Position numbers and translations under genes: made by a program. Below the pieces are notes generated by a model. That model did no database searches and had not been told where the DNA came from. It worked only from the letters and a program-made list of their open reading frames with translations. A DNA stretch of 6,798 nucleotides, taken from Pseudomonadota bacterium. Lineage in GTDB: Bacteria > Pseudomonadota > Gammaproteobacteria > Pseudomonadales > UBA5518. How positions within the stretch are numbered: the stretch's first letter is position 1; each line of letters starts with the position of its first letter. The DNA lies in the NCBI GenBank assembly GCA_022705125.1, contig JAKJFB010000142.1, positions 338 to 7,135 of the forward strand, read 5' to 3'. Below, one piece after another: positions 1 to 6,798 of the stretch.

Positions 1-34
1 CGGCCGCCAGGGCGAGCAGCCCCGCCGCGATCAT
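1..34 (-). CDS. Start of a divergent gene with a signal-peptide-like N-terminus (partial)
   Basis: Read on the minus strand, an ATG at 34-32 opens a frame to the window edge encoding MIAAGLLALAA. This short hydrophobic Ala/Leu-rich run is typical of a signal peptide or lipoprotein leader. Upstream on that strand (about 45-60) lies a purine-rich stretch with two AAAGGAA-like copies. The nearer copy is about 10 nt from the ATG and is a plausible ribosome binding site. Purine-rich sequence is otherwise scarce in this GC-rich region, which supports a real start. Only 11 codons are visible, so the product cannot be identified. A periplasmic or secreted protein whose expression or ligand is linked to the neighbouring two-component genes is a guess from the divergent layout only. 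Confidence 0.4.
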   Translation of the reverse strand, partial: MIAAGLLALAA

Positions 35-183
35 CGACGTGATGTTCCTTTCCTTTTCCAAGGCCTTCGCTCCTCGCTCCGTTGCGCATGCGGCCCGGGC
101 GGGTGCCGTGGCGGCCCGCCGGACTTCCGATGACGGACACGATAAGGCCGTCCGGTAAACGAACTTGGCGGCCGATGTGCCGA

Positions 184-212
184 GTTGTGCGCGAATGTAA
201 ACGCCGCGCAAC
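184..212. repeat. Imperfect inverted repeat, possible operator
   Basis: GTTG-tg-CGCG (184-193) is complementary to CGCGCAAC (205-212), with a 2-nt bulge and an AT-richer centre (about 194-202, aatgtaaac). It lies about 100 nt upstream of the regulator start and could be a regulator binding site or an RNA hairpin. Short GC palindromes arise easily by chance in DNA of this composition, so this is a weak call. Confidence 0.2.
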
Positions 213-302
213 ATCCCACGCACGCCCTCTCGCGACGGATTGCCGGTGACGGGGATTCGGGGGATCATCCGCGCACGACAAGCGAACGTTCGACCCCAAA
301 CG

Positions 303-310
303 AAGGAGGA
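303..310 (+). promoter_or_regulatory. Shine-Dalgarno site of the response regulator
   Basis: AAGGAGGA is a near-perfect anti-16S match ending just before the ATG at 314, with about 4 nt between AGGAGG and the ATG. It favours the start at 314 over the longer in-frame reading from a TTG at 185. A second AAGGAGA (320-326) precedes the in-frame ATG at 335 with about 9 nt spacing, so initiation at 335 is also possible. Confidence 0.65.
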
Positions 311-313
311 TCG

Positions 314-1042
<729 letters not shown>

Positions 1043-1061
1043 ACCCGCGCCGGCCGCCGCG

Positions 1062-4000
1062 ATGAACGCGCCCCCGCTGCAATACCGCCTGCTCAAGCGC
1101 CTCTACCAGGGGCGCTGCAGCACGGTGAGCCGCGTGCTGCTGCCGGGACGCGACGCGCCGGTGATCGTCAAGCAGCTCGATCGCGGACGCTGCGCGCCCG
1201 GGGCGCCCGCACGCCTGCAGCACGAGTTCGAGCTGCTCGGCACGCTCGAGCTGGAAGGCATTCCGCAGGCGCTCGAGCAGCTCGAGTTCGAGCGCGGCCC
1301 GGCGCTGGTGTTCGCCGACCGCGAGGCGCATTCGCTGCGCCAGGCGATGCGGCCCGGCAGCCGCGAATGGCACGACTGGCTGGCGCTGATGATCCGGGTG
1401 TGCGAGCTGCTCGGCAGGCTGCACGAGGCCCGCGTCATCCACAAGCAGATCAATCCGGACCACATCCTGGTGACCCCGTCCGGCGCGCCCCTGCTGGTCG
1501 ATTTCGGCATGGCGACGCGCTTCCTGCGCGAGCAGGCGGACTGGAACACGCCGCAGCTGGCGGGACATCGCCTGCCCTACCTCGCCCCCGAGCAGAGCGG
1601 GCGGATCAACCGCGAGATCGACTACCGCACCGACTACTACAGCTTCGGCGCCACCCTGTACGAGCTGCTCACCGGCCAGCCGCCCTTCGCGGGTCGCGAA
1701 GGGCTCGAACTGGTGCATTGCCACATCGCCCGCGAGCCGCGCCCGCCGCACCACATCAACCGCCTGCTCCCCGAGGCGGTCTCCGCCGTGGTCCTGAAGC
1801 TGCTCGCCAAGGACGCCTCCGAGCGCTACCAGTCGGCGCACGGCATCGTGCACGACCTGCGCGAGTGCCTGCAGCGGCGGGAACAGCCGGCGGCGCACGA
1901 CTTCGTGCTCGCCAGCCGCGACGTCTCCGCGCGCTTCCAGGTGCCCAGGCGGCTCTACGGCCGCACGGCCCAGCTCGCCGAACTCGAGGGTCGGGTCGAG
2001 GCGTGCGCCGCCGGGGGGCGCGCGATCGTGCTGATCAGCGGCTACACCGGGGTCGGCAAGTCCAGCCTGGTGCACGAGTTGCGCCGTGCCGTCCTCGAGC
2101 GCCACGGCCACTTCGCCAGCGGCAAGTTCGACCAGTACCGCCGCAACCCACCCCACTCCGCGCTGCTGCAGGCGCTGCGCGAGCTCGTCCGTCAGCATCT
2201 CACCGAGCCGGGCGAACGCCTCGCGGCCCTCGGCAGCCGTCTGCGCGAGCAGCTCGGCGGCTACCTCGGCACGCTGGTGCGCCTGCTGCCCGAACTCGGC
2301 CTCGTCGTGCCCGACGCCGGCACGTCGCCGGCCGGCCAGCACCGCTTCGACGAGCAGGGCCGCCTGCATCTGTTCTCGCGCCTGATCGACGCGCTCACCG
2401 AGCCCGGACAGGCGCTCACGCTTTTCCTCGACGACCTGCAATGGGCCGACCCGGCCTCGCTCGGACTCATCGAGTCGCTCGCGACCCACGCCGGGCTGCC
2501 GCGCCTGCTGCTCGTCGGCAGCTACCGGCACAACGAGATCGGGCCGGGCCATGCGCTCGCCGGGTTCGTCGAGCACCTGCGCAGGAGCGCGCTGCCGCCG
2601 GTGGAACTGCGCCTGCAGCCGCTCGACCTCGCGCAGGTCCGCCAGCTGCTCGCCGACACCTTGCGCTGCAGCCCGATCGAATGCGCGCGCCTGGCCGAAG
2701 CCTGCCACGAGAAGACGCAGGGCAATCCGTTCTTCCTCAACCAGCTCCTCGACGCGGTGCACGAGGAAGGCCTGATCCGCTTCCACGGCCAACGCTGGGA
2801 ATGGGACGAAGCGGCGATCCGCGCGCGCGCGCTCAGCACCGACGTGGTCGAGCTCATGGTCGAGCGCCTGCGCCGCCTGCCCGAACGCACGCGCGCGGTG
2901 CTGCCGCTGGCGGCCTGCATCGGCGGCACCTTCGACCTCAAGACCCTGTCCATCGTCGCCGAGGGGCGCGCGCGCCAGCTCGCGCACGACCTCGTGCCGG
3001 CGCTCGGCGAGGGCCTCGTGGTGCCGCTCGACGACGGCGACCGCCCCGAGCGCGACCGTCTCGGGCGCGCGCGCTATCGCTTCGCGCACGACCGCGTGCA
3101 GCAGACGGCCTACTCGCTGCTCGCGGACGACGCGCGCGAGCAGCTCCATCTGCGCGTCGGCCGCCTGCTGCGCCAGAACCTCGACACGGGCGCGCTCGAC
3201 CGCCGGGTCTTCGAGATCGCCGGCCACCTCAACCTCGCGCGCAGCGCCATCGACGACCCCGACGAACGCATCGCGCTCGCCACCCTCAACCTGTGCGCCG
3301 GGCTGCGCGCGCGCGAATCCGCCGCCTTCGAGTCGGCCCTCGACTATCTCGACAGCGGCCTCCACGCGCTGCCCGCGGACGCCTGGCGCACGCAGCACCG
3401 GCTGTGCCTCGACCTGCACCTCGCCGCCGCGGATGCGGCCAACAGCCGCGGCGACGGCGAGCGCATGCAGGCCCTGCTCGATGCCGCCCAGGAGCACGCG
3501 CACGCTCCGCTCGACCGCGTACGCTGCGAGCAGATCCGCATCCAGGCGCACGTCGCGCACAACCGCTTCGGCGCCGGGCTGGAGATCGCGCGCGACACCC
3601 TCGCGCGTCTGGGCGTACATCTTCCCGCGGCGCCCGGCCGCCTGCGCATCGCGGCAGAACTGCTGCGCACCCGCCTGCTGATCCGCCACACCGCGCCGGA
3701 GGAACTGCTGCACATGCCCGCAGCGACCGAGCCACGCGTGCTCGCCGCGCAGGCGCTGCTCGGAGGCATGTTCGGCATCGTCAAGTTCTCCAGCTCCGCC
3801 CTGCGCCCGCTGGTGATGGCGCGCCAGGTCGAGCTCGCGCTGCGCCACGGCCACACCGACGCCAGCGCCCAGGCCCTCGCCGGCTTCGGCGGCGTGCTCT
3901 GCGGCGTGCTCGGCGCGATCGACGAGGGCTACCGCGCCGGCACGCTGGCACTCGCACTGGAGGCGGCGCGCCCTTCGCGCCAGGGGCGCCAGCGCACCTT

Positions 4001-5936
4001 GTCGCTGTTCAACTGCTACGTGCGCCACTACCGCGAACCGCTGCAGTGCGCCCTCGACGGCCTGCGCGAGGCACACGCCGAGGCGCTCGCCTGCGGCGAT
4101 CTCGAGTACGCCGCGTACAGCCTCGCCGCCGCGATCCAGTACGCGGTGCCGCTCGCCGACGATCTCGAGGCCCTCGCCCGGCGCATGCGGGGGCAGTTGG
4201 TGCAGCTCGAACAGACCGGGCAGCAGCAGTCCCTGCAATACAGCTACATGGCGCTTCAGGCGGTCACCCGGCTGTGCGAGCCGTCGGCCTCGCCCACCGC
4301 GCTCGACGGCGAGCATTACCGCGAGGCGGCGATGCTCGAGGCGCATCGGCGCGGGAACCACCTCACCGCGGTCTGCCTGCACCACTTCTACAAGGCCTTG
4401 CTCGCGCTGGTGCATGCGGACTATCCCGCCGCACTCGCCGAATGCACCCTGGGCGAAGCCCACCTGCCCTATGTCGGCGGCACCTATACCGCGACCTGGT
4501 TCCGCAGCCTGCATGCGCTCGCGCTGCTGCGCACCCTGCCGCCACCGGGCAAGGCGCGCCGGCGCGCGCTGCACACGCTGCGACGCCTGGTGCGCCACGT
4601 GCGCATGCAGGCGAGGCATGCGCCCGCCAACCACGCCCACCGCGTGGCGCTGATCGAGGCCGAACGCCTGCGCGTGCGCGTCCGCCCCGGTGCAGCGGCG
4701 GCCTACGATCGCGCCATCGCGCTCGCGGAGCAGGGCGGCTTCTGGCTCGACGCCGCGCTCGCCTGCGAGTTCGCCGCGCGCTTCCACCTCGATGCCGGCG
4801 AACGCGCGGTGGCGCGCAGCTGCTTCGACGACGCCTGCCGACGCTACCAGCGCCTCGGCGCCCACTCCCCCGTCGTCCATCTGCACGAGCAGCTCGAGGA
4901 ATACGGCCTGTGGCCCCGACCGCCGGGGCTCGCGGGCGCGGGCGAAATGCAGGGCGGCCTCGACGAGACCAACCATTCCTTCGACCTCTCCTCGGTCATC
5001 GAGGCCTCGCAAGCGATTTCGGACGAGATCGTGCTCGAGCGCCTGATCGAGCGCCTGCTGCAGCTCGCGCTGACGAGCGCGGGCGCCCAGCGCGGCGCGC
5101 TCGCCTTGAGCCGCGACCGGCATCTGCGCGTCGAGGCGATCGCCGGGCTGGAAGAGGGCTCGACGCTGATGTGCAGCCTCGCCCTCGAAGCCGCGACGAG
5201 CCGCGTGCCGGTCAGCGTGCTCAACTACGTCGCCCGCACCGGCGAGGCGCTGGTGCTGGGCGACGCCCCGCGCCAGCAGATGTTCGCGCACGACCCCTAC
5301 ATCCGCAGCCAGGCGCCGCGCTCCTTGCTGTGCATGCCCATCCTCTACCACGGCGAGCTCACCGCCCTGCTCTACCTCGAGCACCGCCTCGGCCGCGACA
5401 TCTTCGACCAGCAACGCCTGAAGACGCTGCGCATCCTCGCCGCGCAGGCGGCAATCTCGATCGAGAACGCCAAGCTCTACCTCGGCCTGCAGCAATCCGA
5501 GCAGGCCTACCGCTCGCTGTACGAGAACGCGATCGAGGGCATCTTCCGGGTCGATCCCGACGGGCGCTTCCTGTCCGCCAACCCCGCGCTGGTCCGCCTC
5601 CTCGGCCACGACAGCGCGGCGGAGTTCCTCACCGGCATCACCGACGTCAGCACGCAGTGCTTCGCCCGCGCCGAGGACCAGCGCCGCTTCCTCGGCCGCC
5701 TCAACATGGAGGAGAAGGTGGTCGGCTTCGAGACGCGCTGGCGCCGGCGCGACGGCAGCGAGGTCGAGGTCTCCATCTCGGCCCGCCGCGTGCTCGACGA
5801 CGGCGGGCGGCTGCGCTGCTACGAGGGCTCGCTCACCGACATCGGCGAACGCAAGGCCAAGGAGCGCGCCGAACTCGCATGCGCGACGCGGCCGACGCGG
5901 CGAACCGCGCCAAGAGCGAGTTCCTCGCCGCGATGA
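1062..5936 (+). CDS. Giant sensor: kinase-like domain, AAA ATPase, helical region, GAF and PAS (N-terminal part of a trifunctional sensor histidine kinase)
   Basis: This 1624-residue protein has no membrane segment and is probably a cytoplasmic sensor. In order: (a) a Ser/Thr-kinase-like domain (about 8-275) with VIVK Lys37, a likely helix-C Glu55, DFG 147-149 and the family signature [24 protein letters not shown]. The catalytic loop is HKQINPDH (127-134), lacking the usual Asp and Asn. (b) An AAA/STAND-type ATPase (about 300-720) with Walker [10 protein letters not shown] (327-335), Walker [11 protein letters not shown] (454-463), and downstream ACIGGTFDL and [11 protein letters not shown] (674-684), all hallmarks of this family. 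(c) A long Ala/Leu/Arg-rich helical, TPR-like region (about 730-1300). (d) A GAF domain (about 1307-1470). (e) A PAS domain with its C-cap (about 1481-1595), then a KAKERAEL coiled linker. The last 18 residues (1607-1624, Arg/Thr/Ser/Pro-rich) look out of frame; the histidine kinase core continues in the -1 frame. The ATG has no clear Shine-Dalgarno site, so coupling to the regulator gene 19 nt upstream is likely. Confidence 0.88.
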   Translation: MNAPPLQYRLLKRLYQGRCSTVSRVLLPGRDAPVIVKQLDRGRCAPGAPARLQHEFELLGTLELEGIPQALEQLEFERGPALVFADREAHSLRQAMRPGSREWHDWLALMIRVCELLGRLHEARVIHKQINPDHILVTPSGAPLLVDFGMATRFLREQADWNTPQLAGHRLPYLAPEQSGRINREIDYRTDYYSFGATLYELLTGQPPFAGREGLELVHCHIAREPRPPHHINRLLPEAVSAVVLKLLAKDASERYQSAHGIVHDLRECLQRREQPAAHDFVLASRDVSARFQVPRRLYGRTAQLAELEGRVEACAAGGRAIVLISGYTGVGKSSLVHELRRAVLERHGHFASGKFDQYRRNPPHSALLQALRELVRQHLTEPGERLAALGSRLREQLGGYLGTLVRLLPELGLVVPDAGTSPAGQHRFDEQGRLHLFSRLIDALTEPGQALTLFLDDLQWADPASLGLIESLATHAGLPRLLLVGSYRHNEIGPGHALAGFVEHLRRSALPPVELRLQPLDLAQVRQLLADTLRCSPIECARLAEACHEKTQGNPFFLNQLLDAVHEEGLIRFHGQRWEWDEAAIRARALSTDVVELMVERLRRLPERTRAVLPLAACIGGTFDLKTLSIVAEGRARQLAHDLVPALGEGLVVPLDDGDRPERDRLGRARYRFAHDRVQQTAYSLLADDAREQLHLRVGRLLRQNLDTGALDRRVFEIAGHLNLARSAIDDPDERIALATLNLCAGLRARESAAFESALDYLDSGLHALPADAWRTQHRLCLDLHLAAADAANSRGDGERMQALLDAAQEHAHAPLDRVRCEQIRIQAHVAHNRFGAGLEIARDTLARLGVHLPAAPGRLRIAAELLRTRLLIRHTAPEELLHMPAATEPRVLAAQALLGGMFGIVKFSSSALRPLVMARQVELALRHGHTDASAQALAGFGGVLCGVLGAIDEGYRAGTLALALEAARPSRQGRQRTLSLFNCYVRHYREPLQCALDGLREAHAEALACGDLEYAAYSLAAAIQYAVPLADDLEALARRMRGQLVQLEQTGQQQSLQYSYMALQAVTRLCEPSASPTALDGEHYREAAMLEAHRRGNHLTAVCLHHFYKALLALVHADYPAALAECTLGEAHLPYVGGTYTATWFRSLHALALLRTLPPPGKARRRALHTLRRLVRHVRMQARHAPANHAHRVALIEAERLRVRVRPGAAAAYDRAIALAEQGGFWLDAALACEFAARFHLDAGERAVARSCFDDACRRYQRLGAHSPVVHLHEQLEEYGLWPRPPGLAGAGEMQGGLDETNHSFDLSSVIEASQAISDEIVLERLIERLLQLALTSAGAQRGALALSRDRHLRVEAIAGLEEGSTLMCSLALEAATSRVPVSVLNYVARTGEALVLGDAPRQQMFAHDPYIRSQAPRSLLCMPILYHGELTALLYLEHRLGRDIFDQQRLKTLRILAAQAAISIENAKLYLGLQQSEQAYRSLYENAIEGIFRVDPDGRFLSANPALVRLLGHDSAAEFLTGITDVSTQCFARAEDQRRFLGRLNMEEKVVGFETRWRRRDGSEVEVSISARRVLDDGGRLRCYEGSLTDIGERKAKERAELACATRPTRRTAPRASSSPR
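5859..5864 (+). promoter_or_regulatory. Shine-Dalgarno-like AAGGAG before the internal ATG at 5879
   Basis: AAGGAG lies inside the PAS-to-HisKA linker codons, 14 nt upstream of an in-frame ATG for the histidine kinase reading. That spacing is longer than optimal (5-9 nt). The hexamer also encodes the ordinary linker residues Lys-Glu (with the preceding Ala), so it may be coincidental. It is the only sequence evidence for separate initiation of the kinase core. Confidence 0.25.
5877..5881 (+). other. Probable frameshift junction (one base missing) in the PAS-HisKA linker
   Basis: Upstream of 5877 the frame starting at 1062 encodes a normal PAS C-cap and coiled linker ([13 protein letters not shown]). 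From 5879 the frame one base back encodes the normal pre-HisKA linker [21 protein letters not shown]. Adding one base between GCA and TGC would give ELA-(Leu, Met or Val)[14 protein letters not shown], a typical uninterrupted linker. There is no slippery X XXY YYZ heptamer here, which argues against programmed -1 frameshifting. A sequencing or assembly error, a real indel, or a split gene with internal start remain possible. Confidence 0.7.
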
Positions 5937-6798
5937 GCCACGAGATCCGCACGCCGATGAACGGCATCCTCGGCATGGCGCAGCTGCTCGCGCGCTCCGG
6001 GCTGGCGCCGGGCCAGGCCGAATGGGTGGACGCGATCCGGGCCTCGGGCAGCACGCTGCTCGGGATCCTGGACGACGTGCTCGACTTCAGCAAGATCGAG
6101 GCCGGGCAGCTCACGCTCGAGTCCGCGCCCTTCTCGCCGGCCGAGGCGCTCTCCGCCCTGCGTCCGATGCTGGCGACGATGAGCGCACAGAAAGGGCTAG
6201 TGCTGCGCCTGGAGATCGATCCGGCGCTCCCCGGAGGGGTGCTCGGCGACCGTCGCGCACTGCACCAGATCGTGCTCAACCTGGCCGGCAACGCGGTGAA
6301 GTTCACCGCGCGCGGCTTCGTCGCGGTGCGCGCGCGGTGCCTGCCGGCGCGCGCGGGGCGCTGCCGCCTGGGCCTGGAGGTCGAGGACAGCGGCATCGGC
6401 ATCGCCGAGGAGGCGCAGCGCCGCATCTTCACCGAATTCACCCAGGCCGACGGTTCGATCACCCGCCGCTTCGGCGGCACCGGCCTGGGGCTGGCGATCT
6501 GTCGGCGCCTCGTCGACCTGCAGGGTGGAAGCCTGGGCGTGCGCAGCCGCCCGGGAGAGGGCAGCACCTTCGCCTGCGAACTGGAATACCCCCTCGCAAC
6601 CCCGGCGCCACGGGCATCGCCGCGTCCACACGCTGCCATCGGCGAGGCGCGCCTGCACGTGCTGGTGGTCGAGGACGTGGAACTGAACCGCTGCATCGCC
6701 GGCACGCTGCTCGAGGACGAGGGCCACACCGTGCGCTTCGCGGCCGACGGCTACGGCGCGCTCGAGCTGCACGAGCGCGAGGATTTCGACACGATCCT
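5879..6798 (+). CDS. Hybrid histidine kinase core (HisKA, HATPase_c, receiver), partial at the window end
   Basis: 306 codons are visible from ATG 5879. It is the catalytic output half of the sensor: it autophosphorylates a histidine using ATP and relays the phosphate to its own receiver. His[21 protein letters not shown] with phospho-accepting His21, then the second helix ending [14 protein letters not shown]. HATPase_c: N-box N134 and N138 in [13 protein letters not shown]1 box DSGIGIAEE (D170), F box [10 protein letters not shown]2 box [10 protein letters not shown] (198-207). All key residues are present. After a short linker a receiver domain starts at [12 protein letters not shown] (E265/D266) and is cut before its phospho-acceptor Asp. 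It overlaps the upstream frame by 58 bp. It is most likely the C-terminal part of the same protein, separated by a frameshift; a joined product would exceed 1,900 residues. As an independent gene it would lack any sensory domain. An Hpt domain or a second receiver may follow outside the window. Confidence 0.85.
   Translation, partial: MRDAADAANRAKSEFLAAMSHEIRTPMNGILGMAQLLARSGLAPGQAEWVDAIRASGSTLLGILDDVLDFSKIEAGQLTLESAPFSPAEALSALRPMLATMSAQKGLVLRLEIDPALPGGVLGDRRALHQIVLNLAGNAVKFTARGFVAVRARCLPARAGRCRLGLEVEDSGIGIAEEAQRRIFTEFTQADGSITRRFGGTGLGLAICRRLVDLQGGSLGVRSRPGEGSTFACELEYPLATPAPRASPRPHAAIGEARLHVLVVEDVELNRCIAGTLLEDEGHTVRFAADGYGALELHEREDFDTI

Larger units (their letters stand above)
35..313. promoter_or_regulatory. 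Divergent intergenic region
   Basis: About 280 bp separate the putative minus-strand start at 34 from the response regulator start at 314. No open frame here looks like a gene. The region should carry promoters for both directions, but I could not find a -35/-10 pair with good spacing and match on either strand. A TGTAAA (196-201) is a fair -10 for the plus strand but lacks a matching -35. Short inverted repeats are present: GGCGGG/CCCGCC (98-103/115-120), CCGGAC/GTCCGG (119-124/150-155) and the imperfect repeat at 184-212. No CTGTTCATAT-like TorR box was seen. Confidence 0.4.

Noticed and set aside
98..120. GGCGGG/CCCGCC hairpin as an intrinsic terminator
   Set aside because: The stem is only 6 bp with an 11-nt loop and no T-run follows on either strand. 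It sits between two divergent starts, where a terminator is not expected.
31..219. A 62-codon minus-strand frame in the intergenic region
   Set aside because: Its translation is Arg/Pro/His-rich with no domain, it has no clear ribosome binding site, and it overlaps the better candidate start at 34.
185..313. An N-terminal extension of the response regulator from TTG 185
   Set aside because: The extra 43 residues do not resemble receiver sequence, the start codon is rare, and strong Shine-Dalgarno sequences lie just before ATG 314 and 335.
5870..5890. Programmed -1 ribosomal frameshifting at the sensor gene junction
   Set aside because: An SD-like AAGGAG lies upstream, which can stimulate -1 shifting, but there is no slippery heptamer or homopolymer run where the frames must switch.
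5833..6729. A 298-codon minus-strand frame opposite the histidine kinase core
   Set aside because: It is antisense to clear HisKA/HATPase_c/receiver motifs and has a Ser/Arg-rich, domain-less translation.

Overview
The window is very GC-rich, with strong G/C preference at third codon positions and few Met codons. Its gene content is a TorR-type response regulator followed by a giant Ser/Thr-kinase-like/ATPase/histidine kinase sensor. This suggests a high-GC proteobacterium, perhaps a betaproteobacterium such as the Thauera/Azoarcus group. That assignment rests on composition and gene type only, not on a database match.

Layout: (1) Positions 1-34, minus strand, look like the first codons of a divergent gene with a hydrophobic, signal-peptide-like N-terminus. 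The rest lies outside the window. (2) Positions 35-313 are a divergent intergenic region of about 280 bp. It holds short inverted repeats, but I see no convincing sigma-70 promoter and no TorR-box decamer. (3) Positions 314-1042, plus strand, encode a complete OmpR/PhoB-family response regulator whose sequence runs closely parallel to E. coli TorR. (4) After a 19-nt gap, positions 1062-5936 encode a 1624-residue protein: protein-kinase-like domain, AAA/STAND-type ATPase, long helical (TPR-like) region, GAF, PAS. (5) The reading frame then breaks at about 5877-5881. The natural continuation (histidine kinase core plus a receiver domain cut by the window end) is in the -1 frame, from an ATG at 5879 to 6798.

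Parts 4 and 5 together match the known 'trifunctional Ser/Thr kinase / ATP-binding protein / sensor histidine kinase' architecture, which is normally one polypeptide. The junction is therefore best read as a one-base loss (sequencing error or real mutation). A split gene with internal initiation at 5879 is the alternative. There is no membrane segment, so the sensor should be cytoplasmic.

Working model (inference): the large sensor integrates signals through its kinase-like, ATPase/TPR, GAF and PAS modules. It autophosphorylates on the HisKA histidine and passes phosphate through its own receiver, and probably a downstream Hpt, to the TorR-like regulator encoded just upstream. That would resemble the TorS-TorR phosphorelay with a completely different input end. 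The kinase-like domain has lost the usual catalytic Asp (HKQ instead of HRD/HKD), so it may be a signal-binding pseudokinase.
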